Notes under the pieces: generated by a model | Seen by the model: only the letters and a program-made list of their open reading frames with translations | What the model was told of the DNA's origin: nothing | Databases searched by the model: none | Position numbers and translations under genes: made by a program | Shown: one piece after another, positions 18,185 to 27,715 of the stretch | How the letters are laid out: every line of letters begins with the position of its first letter | Numbering within the stretch: the first letter of the stretch is position 1 | Origin: Hungatella sp. UBA3048 | GTDB lineage: Bacteria > Bacillota > Clostridia > Lachnospirales > Lachnospiraceae | NCBI GenBank assembly: GCA_002367105.1 | Contig: DFCS01000020.1 | Span: 195,995 to 259,994 of the forward strand | Reading direction: 5' to 3' | DNA length: 64,000 bases

Positions 18185-19327
18185 ATGAGGAAAATAGCAA
18201 TCCTGGGTTCAACGGGATCCGTCGGGAAACAAACTCTGGAGGTGGCTGAAAATCAAAAAGATATAGAAGTGACCGCCTTGGCGGCAGGCAGTAACATCCG
18301 CCTGTTAGAGGATCAGATCAGAAAATTCCATCCAAAGATAGCATGCGTATGGAGAGAAGATAAGGCCAGGGAGCTGGCGGCATCGGTAAAGGATTTGCCG
18401 GTCCGCATTGTTTCCGGAATGGAAGGCCTTATGGAAGCTGCCACAGAAAGCTCTGCAGAAATTGTGGTCACTGCCATCGTTGGTATGATAGGAATCCGTC
18501 CTACCATCGCAGCCATTGAGGCGGGAAAGGACATTGCTCTTGCCAACAAGGAAACCCTTGTAACTGCCGGGCACATCATTATGCCTTTAGCAAAGGAACA
18601 GGGAGTGAGGATTCTCCCTGTGGACAGCGAGCACAGCGCCATTTATCAATGCTTAAACGGAGAAGATAAAAAAGCCATACATAAGATCCTTTTGACAGCA
18701 TCCGGTGGTCCTTTCCGGGGAAAGACCAGAAAAGAGCTGGAGTCTGTGCAGGTGGAGGATGCGTTAAAACATCCCAACTGGTCCATGGGCAGGAAGATTA
18801 CCATTGATTCCTCCACTATGGTCAATAAAGGCCTTGAAGTGATGGAAGCAAAATGGCTTTTTGGAGTGGAAATGGATCAGGTTCAGGTTGTGATCCAGCC
18901 TAAGAGCGTGATTCATTCCATGGTGGAGTTTGAGGATGGAGCAGTCATGGCCCAGCTTGGAACGCCGGATATGAAGCTTCCGATCCAGTATGCCCTTTTC
19001 TATCCGGAGAGGAGATTTCTTCCCGGAGATCGTCTTGATTTCTGGACCATGAATCAAATAACTTTTGAAAAACCGGATATGGTAAATTTTCCAGGTTTAA
19101 AATTGGCATATATTGCCGGAAAAAAAGGCGGAACACTTCCAACAGTTTTCAATGCTGCCAATGAACGGGCAGTTGCCAAATTTTTAAACAGAGAAATTTC
19201 ATATCCAACTATAACTGATATGATAGAGGGAGCTATGAACGGGCATACTGTAAAAGAGAATCCAACAGTAGAGGAAATTCTTGAAGCAGAGGCTGCAGCT
19301 TATGAATATATAGAAAGCAGGTGGTAA
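18185..19327 (+). CDS. dxr: 1-deoxy-D-xylulose 5-phosphate reductoisomerase
   Basis: 380 aa from the ATG at 18185 after AAAGGAG; a TTG at 18155 would add ten basic residues and lacks a site. It is the second step of the MEP isoprenoid pathway. The NADPH-binding LGSTGSVGKQTL, the substrate loop ASGGPFRG, and metal/substrate residues in PVDSEHSAI and SSTMVNKGLEVMEA are intact. It sits with ispG two genes later. Confidence 0.96.
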   Translation: MRKIAILGSTGSVGKQTLEVAENQKDIEVTALAAGSNIRLLEDQIRKFHPKIACVWREDKARELAASVKDLPVRIVSGMEGLMEAATESSAEIVVTAIVGMIGIRPTIAAIEAGKDIALANKETLVTAGHIIMPLAKEQGVRILPVDSEHSAIYQCLNGEDKKAIHKILLTASGGPFRGKTRKELESVQVEDALKHPNWSMGRKITIDSSTMVNKGLEVMEAKWLFGVEMDQVQVVIQPKSVIHSMVEFEDGAVMAQLGTPDMKLPIQYALFYPERRFLPGDRLDFWTMNQITFEKPDMVNFPGLKLAYIAGKKGGTLPTVFNAANERAVAKFLNREISYPTITDMIEGAMNGHTVKENPTVEEILEAEAAAYEYIESRW

Positions 19328-19328
19328 A

Positions 19329-20387
19329 TTGTCCAGCGTTATCGTAGCGATTCTGGTTTTTGGGCTGATCGTATTAATTCATGAATTAGGGCATTTTTTA
19401 TTCGCAAAAATGAACGGAATCGCGGTGGTTGAGTTTTCAATCGGCATGGGACCAAGATTGGTCCGTTTTAAGAAAGGTGAAACTATTTATTCCATAAAGG
19501 CGCTGCCCTTGGGCGGTTCCTGTATGATGCTGGGAGAAGATGAGGAAAATCCCGATGAGCGGGCATTCCAGAATAAATCGATTCCGGCCCGGATGTCAGT
19601 AATTGCAGCCGGTCCTATCTTTAATTTTATTTTAGCCTTTTTCCTGGCTGTTATTCTCGTAGGGATGAACGGATATGATACGACCTATATAAAGGAAGTA
19701 ACAGAAAATTCGCCTGCTTATGAGGCAGGGATCCAGCCGGGAGATAAGCTGCTCCGGATCAATGGGGAAAGTGTATCCATGTATCGGGATTACATTCTTT
19801 ATAAGCTTTTAAAGCCTGAGGAAAAGATGAATCTTGTGGAATACTCCAGAATGGATCCAACGACCGGAACAGAAAGCGTTCATTCTGTTTCCGTTAATCC
19901 ACAGTTCTCAAAGGAAACCGGGAAATATCTGATTGGTATTATCATTGCTCCTGAGAATAAAAAGGCCGCCTCTTTTGGCGAGCTGGTAAAATATGGTTAC
20001 ATGGAAATGGAATACGATGTAAAGCTGACAGTTAAAAGCCTTGGCATGCTCTTTACCGGTAAGGCAAGTGTTAATGATTTAAGCGGTCCGGTAGGCATTG
20101 TAGTCATGATCGATGATTCTGTTAAGGCTGGGCTTACGGTCAGTGTTGTAGCGGCACTTATGAATGTGATCAGCATGTGTATCCTGCTTAGCGCAAACTT
20201 AGGCGTTATGAATCTTCTTCCGATCCCAGCCCTTGATGGAGGGAGGCTTTTGTTTCTGATTATTGAAGCCATCAGAGGCAAGCGTATGGATCCGGAGAAG
20301 GAGGGCCTGGTTAATTTAATCAGCATGGCAGCCCTTATGGCTCTTATGATTTTTGTGGTGTTTAATGATATCAGCAGGTTTACGTGA
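19329..20387 (+). CDS. rseP: RIP metalloprotease RseP (site-2 protease)
   Basis: 352 aa membrane zinc protease, started at a TTG one base after the dxr stop with GCAGGTGG in front. The zinc motif HELGH is in the first transmembrane segment, a PDZ domain spans roughly residues 115-185, and the second metal-ligand region NLLPIPALDGG lies in a C-terminal membrane segment. It cleaves anti-sigma factors or signal peptides within the membrane. Confidence 0.95.
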   Translation: MSSVIVAILVFGLIVLIHELGHFLFAKMNGIAVVEFSIGMGPRLVRFKKGETIYSIKALPLGGSCMMLGEDEENPDERAFQNKSIPARMSVIAAGPIFNFILAFFLAVILVGMNGYDTTYIKEVTENSPAYEAGIQPGDKLLRINGESVSMYRDYILYKLLKPEEKMNLVEYSRMDPTTGTESVHSVSVNPQFSKETGKYLIGIIIAPENKKAASFGELVKYGYMEMEYDVKLTVKSLGMLFTGKASVNDLSGPVGIVVMIDDSVKAGLTVSVVAALMNVISMCILLSANLGVMNLLPIPALDGGRLLFLIIEAIRGKRMDPEKEGLVNLISMAALMALMIFVVFNDISRFT

Positions 20388-20522
20388 GAAAACCATAATT
20401 ACTCAGGCAGCAAGCCAAAGGAATGTGCATGCATGTTCACTTGACGTCTGCCGCAATAACCGGATGGAACTCGCGCAGCGGGTTGCTTCCGGTTTTGAGG
20501 TATATGCAGAATGGAGGAACGT
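20388..20522. other. Hairpin-rich gap between rseP and ispG
   Basis: The 135-base gap holds an imperfect hairpin AACCGGA...TCCGGTT (about 20458-20496) without a T run, plus GTGCATGCATGTTCAC. No gene was seen. It may be an mRNA processing or attenuation structure. Confidence 0.4.
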
Positions 20523-21578
20523 ATGAGCAGAGAGAAAACAAGAGTAATCCGCATCGGAGACAGGGTGATCGGCGGAGGTAATCCGGTCCTGATCCAGTCT
20601 ATGTGCAATACGAAAACACAGGATGTGGATGGGACAGTAGGTCAGATTAAAGCCCTGACAGAGGCTGGCTGTGATATCATCCGGGTTGCAGTACCGGATA
20701 TGGAAGCGGCGGCTGCCTTAAAGCAGATAAAGAAGCAGATCTCTATTCCACTGGTAGCAGATATTCACTTTGATTACCGTCTGGCCATCGCTTCCATAGA
20801 ATCCGGAGCGGATAAGATCCGGATTAACCCAGGGAATATCGGATCGGCCGACCGGGTCCGGGCGGTTGTGGAAAAGGCCAGGGAATATGATATTCCAATC
20901 CGGGTAGGTGTAAACAGCGGTTCCCTTGAAAAGAATCTGATTGAAAAATACGGCGGAGTGACTGCAGAAGGTATTGTGGAAAGCGCTCTTCAAAAGGTAC
21001 GGATGATTGAGGAACTGGGATATGAAAATCTTGTCATCAGCATTAAATCTTCCAATGTGCTCATGTGTGTCAAAGCCCATGAACTGATTGCCAGGCAGTC
21101 GGATTATCCTCTTCATGTGGGAATAACCGAAGCAGGCACTTATGTCTCCGGAACAATCAAATCCTCGGTTGGTCTGGGAATCATACTTCATGAAGGAATC
21201 GGAGATACCATCCGCGTATCTTTAACCGGAGACCCGGTAGAGGAAGTGAAGACCGCAAAGCTGATTTTAAAGACACTTGGTTTAAGAAAAGGCGGTGTAG
21301 AAGTGGTATCCTGCCCGACCTGCGGAAGGACCAGGATCGATCTGATTTCTTTGGCAAACCAGGTGGAAAAACTGGTTTCGGAATTCGACCATCTGGATAT
21401 TAAGGTGGCTGTCATGGGCTGCGTGGTAAATGGACCGGGAGAAGCCAGGGAAGCAGATCTTGGAATTGCGGGAGGAATCGGAGAAGGCCTCTTGATGAAA
21501 AAGGGAGAGATTATCCGTAAGGTACCGGAAGATGAACTGCTTCAGGCCCTAAAGGAAGAGCTTATGAAGATGCAATAG
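20523..21578 (+). CDS. ispG: (E)-4-hydroxy-3-methylbut-2-enyl-diphosphate synthase (flavodoxin)
   Basis: 351 aa from the ATG at 20523, five bases after GGAGG; an ATG at 20511 overlaps that site. It is a 4Fe-4S enzyme of the MEP pathway. The TIM-barrel N-terminus has NPVLIQSMCNTKTQD and HFDYRLA. The C-terminal cluster ligands are the CPTCGR cysteines and MGCVVNGPGEA. Confidence 0.96.
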   Translation: MSREKTRVIRIGDRVIGGGNPVLIQSMCNTKTQDVDGTVGQIKALTEAGCDIIRVAVPDMEAAAALKQIKKQISIPLVADIHFDYRLAIASIESGADKIRINPGNIGSADRVRAVVEKAREYDIPIRVGVNSGSLEKNLIEKYGGVTAEGIVESALQKVRMIEELGYENLVISIKSSNVLMCVKAHELIARQSDYPLHVGITEAGTYVSGTIKSSVGLGIILHEGIGDTIRVSLTGDPVEEVKTAKLILKTLGLRKGGVEVVSCPTCGRTRIDLISLANQVEKLVSEFDHLDIKVAVMGCVVNGPGEAREADLGIAGGIGEGLLMKKGEIIRKVPEDELLQALKEELMKMQ

Positions 21579-21586
21579 GTGATAGA

Positions 21587-24500
21587 ATGTCAAAAAGATT
21601 TTTGGAGGTTTTTCCAAGTTTACATATTACAGAGGAATTACGGGAGCTTTTAAATCTGGTGGAAGTGGAGAAGGTCGCTTTAGGCAGGGATAGAAGCTCT
21701 ATTCGTATTTACTTAATGAGCCCGAGGCTCATACATAAACAAAATATTTACGGGCTGGAAAAGGGGATCAAGGACCAGCTGTTTCCCTCTAAGCGGATCA
21801 CCATAAAGATTATCGAACGGTTCCGTTTATCGGGCCAGTACACGCCTCAGAAGCTGTTAAAGGCCTATAAGGATAGCCTTTTAATGGAACTTAAAAACTA
21901 CAGTATTATTGAATACAACATGTTCCGTAAGGCGGAATTCCAGTTTCCTGAACCGGATCTTTTAAAGATGACGGTGGAGGATACCATTGTTACCCATGAA
22001 AAGGCCGGGGATCTAAAACGTGTTCTGGAAAAGATTTTCCATGAACGGTGCAGCATGCCGGTAGAGGTCCAGTATGAATATGTGGAACCCAAGGAAAATG
22101 AGCTGGCTAAGCAAAAAGAGCTTCAGATGCAGCGTGAGGTAGCGGAAATTGTAAGCCGTACCTCCTTTGCGATAACGAACGATGAAGACCGGATTGAGTA
22201 TGGCGCCGGGACCGGTGAGGGAGCTGGCGGTCCTTCCATGGCAGATGGCATTTCTTTGGATACCCTGACTGCAGAATATACGGCTTTTGCTCCAGCAGAC
22301 CAGGCTTCTAAGGCCCCTGCGCCGGCGCTGCGTATGGGAGGGAAGAAGGAAGCTGCTAAGACCGGAGATACAGATTCCGGGAAAAAGGAGTGGAAGGACT
22401 TTAAGAAGGGCGGCGGTTCCTACGGACGCCGTTCGGACAATCCGGATGTATTATACGGCCGTGACTTTGACGGGGAAATAATTGAGATCGAAAAAATTGA
22501 TGGTGAGATCGGGGAAGTTGCCATCAGAGGCAAGATTTTAACTGTGGACAGCAGGGAACTGAGAAGCCAGAAGACCATCATGATCTTTGATGTGACAGAT
22601 TTTACAGATACGATCACGGTGAAAATGTTTGCCAGGGAAGAGCAGATTGACGATTTAAAAGCTGCAGTGGTGCAGGGAAGCTTTATACGCATCAAGGGCG
22701 TTACCACAATTGATAAATTTGACGGTGAGCTGACTCTCGGATCAGTGGTTGGAATTAAGAAATCCGAGGATTTTACCGGGAAGAGGGTGGATAACAGCCT
22801 TGAAAAGAGGGTGGAGCTCCATTGCCATACAAAAATGAGCGATATGGATGGCGTATCAGAGGTCAAGGATATTGTAAAACGGGCAAAGCGATGGGGAATG
22901 CCTGCGATTGCCATAACCGATCACGGCTGTGTCCAGGCTTTCCCGGATGCAAATCATGCTCTGGATAAGGGAGATACCTTTAAGCTGATCTATGGCGTGG
23001 AAGGGTATCTGGTAGATGATTTAAAGCAGCTTGTGGAAAATTCCAGAAACCAGGGCTTATCGGATTCCTATGTAGTATTTGATATCGAGACAACAGGGTT
23101 TAGTTCTTCCAGGAACCGGATCATCGAAATCGGAGCGGTAAAGATAATTAATGGGATCATTACGGATAAATTCAGCACCTTTGTAAATCCGGACGTACCC
23201 ATTCCTTTTGAGATCGAGCAGCTTACAGGCATTAATGATAATATGGTTCTTCCTTACCCCAAAATCGATGAAATACTGCCGCAGTTTCTGGAGTTTTGCG
23301 GGGATTCGGTTCTGGTAGCCCATAATGCATCCTTTGATGTGGGTTTTATCGCCTATAATGCATCCAGGCTTAACCTGGCCTTTGATCCTACAGTCATTGA
23401 CACGGTGGCGCTTGCAAGGCTTCTCCTGCCGAAACTTAACCGTTATAAGCTGGATACAGTTGCAAAGGCGCTCAATATTTCTCTGGAGAACCATCACAGA
23501 GCGGTAGACGATGCAGGCTGTACGGCTGAAATATTCGTGGCATTTGTGAGAATGATCCGGGAACGGGGCGTGGAAACCCTCGATGAGCTTAATGGTCTAA
23601 GCGCCATGACAGCGGATATGATTAAAAAGCTTCCTACCTATCATGTGATCATATTGGCTGCCAACGACGTGGGGAGAGTAAACCTTTACCGTTTAATTTC
23701 TTATTCCCACATTGATTTCTATGCAAGAAGGCCCAGGATTCCCAAAAGTGTTCTGAATAAATATCGGGAAGGACTGATTGTAGGCTCCGCCTGTGAGGCA
23801 GGGGAACTGTATCAGGCCCTCCTTCGGGGCGTTTCCGACGCAGAGGTTGCAAAGCTGGTTCACTTTTATGACTATTTGGAAATACAGCCTTTGGGAAACA
23901 ATGCATTTATGCTTAGGGATGAGAAAAGTTCAATAAAGTCGGAACAGGACTTAATCGATATCAACAAAAGGATCGTAAGCCTTGGTGAGCAGTTTGGTAA
24001 GCCGGTTTGCGCCACTTGTGATGTTCACTTTCTGGATCCGGAGGATGAGGTTTACCGAAGGATCATTATGACCGGTCAGGGCTTTAAGGATTCCGACGAT
24101 CAGGCGCCTTTATACTTACGTACCACTGAGGAAATGCTGAAAGAATTTGAATACCTGGGGCCCAATAAGGCTGAAGAGGTAGTAATAAAAAATACAAGAA
24201 AAATTGCCGATATGTGCGAAAAGATTTCTCCGGTACGCCCGGATAAGTGTGCTCCCGTCATTGAGAATTCCGATGAAGATTTAAGAAAAATCTGTTATGA
24301 CAGGGCTTATGCCATCTATGGAGAAACGTTACCGACAATCGTTACGGAGCGTCTGGAGAGAGAGCTTCATTCCATCATATCCAATGGATTTGCGGTTATG
24401 TACATCATCGCCCAGAAACTGGTTTGGAAATCCAATGAGGATGGGTATCTGGTAGGTTCCCGAGGCTCTGTTGGTTCATCCTTTGTAGCTTATTTGTCAG

Positions 24501-26146
24501 GAATTACGGAGGTAAACTCCTTAAGCCCGCATTATTATTGTGCGTCCTGTCATTATTATGATTTTGATTCAGAAGAAGTAAAACAGTTTTCCGGTATGGC
24601 GGGATGTGATATGCCGGATAAGGTATGCCCGGTGTGCGGACGTCCACTGATAAAAGACGGATTTGATATTCCTTTTGAAACCTTCCTGGGTTTTAAGGGA
24701 GACAAGGAACCGGATATAGACTTAAACTTCTCCGGTGAGTATCAAAGTAAGGCTCATGACTATACAGAGGTTATTTTCGGCAAGGGCCAGACGTTCCGGG
24801 CAGGGACCATTGGTACCCTGGCAGATAAGACAGCCTTTGGTTATGTGAAAAATTATTATGAAGAGCATGGGGTAAGAAAGCGAAATTGCGAGATCAGCCG
24901 AATCGTGCAGGGCTGTGTTGGAGTCAGAAGAACCACCGGACAGCATCCGGGTGGAATTATTGTACTTCCTCATGGAGAGGAGATCTATTCCTTTACTCCG
25001 GTTCAGCGGCCTGCCAATGATATGACTACCATGACGGTAACCACTCATTTTGATTACCATTCCATTGACCATAACTTACTGAAGCTTGATATTCTTGGGC
25101 ACGATGATCCTACCATGATCCGTATGCTTCAGGATTTAATTGGATTTGATCCGGTAAAGGATATTCCCCTGGACAGTAAGGAGGTCATGTCGCTTTTTCA
25201 GAACACCTCAGCTTTAAAAATCACGCCGGAGGATATTGGAGGATGTAAGCTTGGAGCCCTCGGGGTTCCGGAGTTTGGTACGGACTTTGCCATGCAGATG
25301 TTGATTGACACGCAGCCCAAGTATTTCTCTGACCTGGTACGTATTGCCGGTCTTGCCCACGGTACGGATGTGTGGCTGGGTAATGCCCAGGCCCTGATCC
25401 AGGAAGGGAAAGCAACCATTCAGACGGCAATCTGTACCCGTGACGATATCATGGTCTATTTAATATCAATGGGAATCGAAGAGGGACTGTCCTTTTCTAT
25501 TATGGAGAGCGTCCGAAAGGGAAAAGGGTTAAAGGAGGAGTGGGAGGAGGAGATGACTGCCCACGGAGTTCCGGACTGGTATATCTGGTCCTGTAAAAAG
25601 ATCAAGTATATGTTCCCTAAGGCCCATGCTGCTGCCTATGTTATGATGGCCTGGCGTATTGCCTATTGCAAGGTGTTTTATCCTCTGGCTTATTATGCTT
25701 CCTTCTTTAGTATTCGTGCCAACGGCTTCAGCTATGAGCTGATGTGCCAGGGAAGGGATAAGCTGGAGTATTATCTGGCTGACTATAGGAAGCGGATCGA
25801 CACTCTTTCTAAAAAAGAGCAGGACACCCTAAGGGATATGAGAATCGTACAGGAGATGTATGCCAGAGGATATGACTTTATGCCCATTGATATTTACCGG
25901 GCAAAGGCAAGGCATTTCCAGGTCATTGACGGTAAACTGATGCCATCCTTAAGCAGTATTGACGGATTGGGTGAAAAAGCGGCTGATGCTGTCGTGGATT
26001 CAGTAAAGGATGGAGCTTTCCTGTCAAGAGAAGATTTCAGAAACAGGACAAAGGTCAGCAAGACCGTCTGTGATCTCATGGGGGATTTAGGACTTCTTTT
26101 TGAACTCCCGGAATCCAATCAGCTGTCCTTGTTTGACCTGGGCTGA
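21587..26146 (+). CDS. polC: DNA polymerase III subunit alpha, PolC type
   Basis: 1519 aa, the replicative polymerase of low-GC Gram-positives with built-in proofreading. In order: an N-terminal domain, a low-complexity Lys/Gly-rich linker (about residues 200-285) that makes it longer than many PolC proteins, an OB fold (~290-400), a PHP domain split by the exonuclease (VELHCHTKMSDMDG before it), the DEDDh exonuclease (VFDIETTGFS, then HNASFDVGF and HHRAVDDA), a zinc cluster (CASCHYYDFD...CPVCGRP), and palm catalytic residues near KEPDIDLNF. The ATG follows ispG by eight bases. Confidence 0.97.
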   Translation: MSKRFLEVFPSLHITEELRELLNLVEVEKVALGRDRSSIRIYLMSPRLIHKQNIYGLEKGIKDQLFPSKRITIKIIERFRLSGQYTPQKLLKAYKDSLLMELKNYSIIEYNMFRKAEFQFPEPDLLKMTVEDTIVTHEKAGDLKRVLEKIFHERCSMPVEVQYEYVEPKENELAKQKELQMQREVAEIVSRTSFAITNDEDRIEYGAGTGEGAGGPSMADGISLDTLTAEYTAFAPADQASKAPAPALRMGGKKEAAKTGDTDSGKKEWKDFKKGGGSYGRRSDNPDVLYGRDFDGEIIEIEKIDGEIGEVAIRGKILTVDSRELRSQKTIMIFDVTDFTDTITVKMFAREEQIDDLKAAVVQGSFIRIKGVTTIDKFDGELTLGSVVGIKKSEDFTGKRVDNSLEKRVELHCHTKMSDMDGVSEVKDIVKRAKRWGMPAIAITDHGCVQAFPDANHALDKGDTFKLIYGVEGYLVDDLKQLVENSRNQGLSDSYVVFDIETTGFSSSRNRIIEIGAVKIINGIITDKFSTFVNPDVPIPFEIEQLTGINDNMVLPYPKIDEILPQFLEFCGDSVLVAHNASFDVGFIAYNASRLNLAFDPTVIDTVALARLLLPKLNRYKLDTVAKALNISLENHHRAVDDAGCTAEIFVAFVRMIRERGVETLDELNGLSAMTADMIKKLPTYHVIILAANDVGRVNLYRLISYSHIDFYARRPRIPKSVLNKYREGLIVGSACEAGELYQALLRGVSDAEVAKLVHFYDYLEIQPLGNNAFMLRDEKSSIKSEQDLIDINKRIVSLGEQFGKPVCATCDVHFLDPEDEVYRRIIMTGQGFKDSDDQAPLYLRTTEEMLKEFEYLGPNKAEEVVIKNTRKIADMCEKISPVRPDKCAPVIENSDEDLRKICYDRAYAIYGETLPTIVTERLERELHSIISNGFAVMYIIAQKLVWKSNEDGYLVGSRGSVGSSFVAYLSGITEVNSLSPHYYCASCHYYDFDSEEVKQFSGMAGCDMPDKVCPVCGRPLIKDGFDIPFETFLGFKGDKEPDIDLNFSGEYQSKAHDYTEVIFGKGQTFRAGTIGTLADKTAFGYVKNYYEEHGVRKRNCEISRIVQGCVGVRRTTGQHPGGIIVLPHGEEIYSFTPVQRPANDMTTMTVTTHFDYHSIDHNLLKLDILGHDDPTMIRMLQDLIGFDPVKDIPLDSKEVMSLFQNTSALKITPEDIGGCKLGALGVPEFGTDFAMQMLIDTQPKYFSDLVRIAGLAHGTDVWLGNAQALIQEGKATIQTAICTRDDIMVYLISMGIEEGLSFSIMESVRKGKGLKEEWEEEMTAHGVPDWYIWSCKKIKYMFPKAHAAAYVMMAWRIAYCKVFYPLAYYASFFSIRANGFSYELMCQGRDKLEYYLADYRKRIDTLSKKEQDTLRDMRIVQEMYARGYDFMPIDIYRAKARHFQVIDGKLMPSLSSIDGLGEKAADAVVDSVKDGAFLSREDFRNRTKVSKTVCDLMGDLGLLFELPESNQLSLFDLG

Positions 26147-26148
26147 CA

Positions 26149-26186
26149 GGGGGGGATAAGATCCCCTCTGAGGCCCGGGGCTTTTT
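26149..26186 (+). terminator. Rho-independent terminator after polC
   Basis: GGGGATAAGATCCCC hairpin followed by a second short GC stem and TTTTT. Confidence 0.65.
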
Positions 26187-26261
26187 CAGACAAGGTAGTA
26201 ACAGAAATTTATTGAAATTATTCCAGAATTTTAAAATAATAAAAAAATTTTGAAAATAAGG

Positions 26262-26290
26262 TTGACATTCGCTGGGATATGTATTATACT
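26262..26290 (+). promoter_or_regulatory. Promoter of the tRNA-Pro/tRNA-Glu operon
   Basis: Consensus TTGACA, 17-bp spacer, TATACT, 12 bases before the tRNA. Confidence 0.8.
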
Positions 26291-26302
26291 ACCTAACGTA
26301 AT

Positions 26303-26376
26303 CGAGGCGTGGCTCAGTTTGGTAGAGCGCTGCGTTCGGGACGCAGAGGTCGCAAGTTCGAATCTTGTCGCCTCGA
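26303..26376 (+). tRNA. tRNA-Pro (anticodon CGG)
   Basis: 74-base cloverleaf: acceptor CGAGGCG/CGCCTCG, D arm GCTC/GAGC, anticodon stem CTGCG/CGCAG with loop TTCGGGA, T arm GCAAG-TTCGAAT-CTTGT. CCA is not encoded. Confidence 0.95.
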
Positions 26377-26402
26377 TTCTGTATCAATAATATGCTGTAA
26401 AT

Positions 26403-26474
26403 GGCCTATTGGTCAAGCGGTCAAGACGCCGCCCTCTCACGGCGGAAACCCGAGTTCGATTCTCGGATAGGTCA
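26403..26474 (+). tRNA. tRNA-Glu (anticodon CTC)
   Basis: 72-base cloverleaf: acceptor GGCCTAT/ATAGGTC (one G-U), anticodon stem CCGCC/GGCGG with loop CTCTCAC, T arm CCGAG-TTCGATT-CTCGG. It lies 26 bases after tRNA-Pro in the same unit. Confidence 0.94.
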
Positions 26475-26478
26475 TAGT

Positions 26479-26509
26479 AAAAACCTTCAGGAACAGCCTG
26501 AGGGTTTTT
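26479..26509 (+). terminator. Terminator of the tRNA operon
   Basis: AAACCTTCAGG pairs with CCTGAGGGTTT around AACAG, followed by T residues. Confidence 0.85.
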
Positions 26510-26600
26510 GCGTTAAGCGGGATAGTTTTAAAACAGGAGCGCTGTTATTTTTTGATTGATATATAAAACGATTGGGAATACATAGGTTTTGCATCGGACA

Positions 26601-26753
26601 ATGATGGCTCTTGTCTGCAAAATGACCGCAAAAAAGGACCAGGATTCTTTGACTGATGAAGACAAAGAGATGCTGGCAAGCTACGGAAAAAGTGTTGATT
26701 TTATAAATAAAGAAACGATATTGCCACTTATAAATTATATTCGGAATTTATAA
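26601..26753 (+). CDS. Small hypothetical protein, possibly a remnant, ahead of the GGDEF gene
   Basis: 50 aa, starting MMALVCKMTAKKDQD and ending at TAA, 16 bases before the GGDEF start. It is hydrophilic with a helical pattern. There is no clear ribosome binding site. It could be a coupled small partner or the C-terminal fragment of a larger lost protein. I do not recognise a family. Confidence 0.3.
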   Translation: MMALVCKMTAKKDQDSLTDEDKEMLASYGKSVDFINKETILPLINYIRNL

Positions 26754-26769
26754 GCATTACGGGGTTAAA

Positions 26770-27651
26770 ATGGATAATATTTCGCTGGATGAGATAAAAG
26801 ACAAATTGGACTTTTTTTATAAAATGTATGATATCGTACGTTTGGTTGATCCGCGTCAGAAAAGAGTGCTGGATTACCGCCAGTCATCTTTAACCGGGAC
26901 ACCGGATGTATGCTATCATTATTGGGAAAACAACAGGATTTGTGATAATTGTATTTCCATAAGAGCTTATCAGGAAAACAAAAGCTTTGTAAAAATGGAA
27001 AAAAGCAGGGAAGAGGTTCTTCTTGTTACCGCTATTCCCATTGATAACGCCGATAGCCCGGCGGTACTTGAGCTGTTAAAAAATGCTACCGACACAATGC
27101 TCGTGGGGAACGGTGATTATAATCAAGGAGAAATATTTACCCGCTTTATCAAGGAGCTTAATGATGCGGCAGTGAGAGACCCCCTTACAACCCTTTATAA
27201 CAGGCGTTTTGTGGATGAGCGCCTTCCGGTTGATATTATTAATGCTTTGCTAAAGCATAAGCCATTGTCCGTTTGCTTTATTGATCTTGATAACTTTAAA
27301 TCAATTAATGACCTTTATGGGCATAAGGCAGGGGATTCAACAATCAAAGAAGCAGGCGAAGCCATTTCCCGGAATATTTCTCATGAGGATGTTTGGGCGG
27401 CGAGATATGGAGGAGATGAGTTCCTTCTTTGCCTGAGCGGCGCCGATGAAGATCAGGCGCGGGCAATTGCAGAAGGCATACAAAGGGAAATTGAACAGAT
27501 GCCGCTAAGCCAGGCTATAAAAGGGGGGCCTCTTTCCATCTCTTATGGGATTGAAACCATGAAGGACGTTCCTGTGACTGCGGAGGAGCTTATACGCCGG
27601 GCAGATGAAAAGATGTATCAAGCAAAAAGGGGAAAAAGTTCGGATATATGA
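26770..27651 (+). CDS. Diguanylate cyclase with N-terminal PAS-like cysteine-containing domain
   Basis: 293 aa. The C-terminal ~165 residues are a GGDEF domain with intact RYGGDEFLLCL, plus DPLTTLYNRRF and FIDLDNFKSINDLYGHKAGD for GTP and Mg2+ binding, so c-di-GMP synthesis is expected. The inhibitory RxxD site is not visible five residues upstream. The N-terminal domain has CYHYWENNRICDNC, which could bind a metal or ligand. No membrane segment was seen. A bidirectional terminator separates it from flotillin. Confidence 0.88.
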   Translation: MDNISLDEIKDKLDFFYKMYDIVRLVDPRQKRVLDYRQSSLTGTPDVCYHYWENNRICDNCISIRAYQENKSFVKMEKSREEVLLVTAIPIDNADSPAVLELLKNATDTMLVGNGDYNQGEIFTRFIKELNDAAVRDPLTTLYNRRFVDERLPVDIINALLKHKPLSVCFIDLDNFKSINDLYGHKAGDSTIKEAGEAISRNISHEDVWAARYGGDEFLLCLSGADEDQARAIAEGIQREIEQMPLSQAIKGGPLSISYGIETMKDVPVTAEELIRRADEKMYQAKRGKSSDI

Positions 27652-27673
27652 TAAAAATAAGATTAGTAAATGA

Positions 27674-27703
27674 GAAAAACCACCCTGTATAAGGATGGTT
27701 TTT
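27674..27703. terminator. Bidirectional terminator between GGDEF gene and flotillin
   Basis: AAAAACCACCC pairs with GGATGGTTTTT (one mismatch); A and T runs on either side serve both converging genes. Confidence 0.8.
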
Positions 27704-27715
27704 CTATTTCTGTTT

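Noticed and set aside
22420..22914. 164-codon minus-strand frame within polC
   Set aside because: Antisense shadow of a well-supported gene, with no initiation site.
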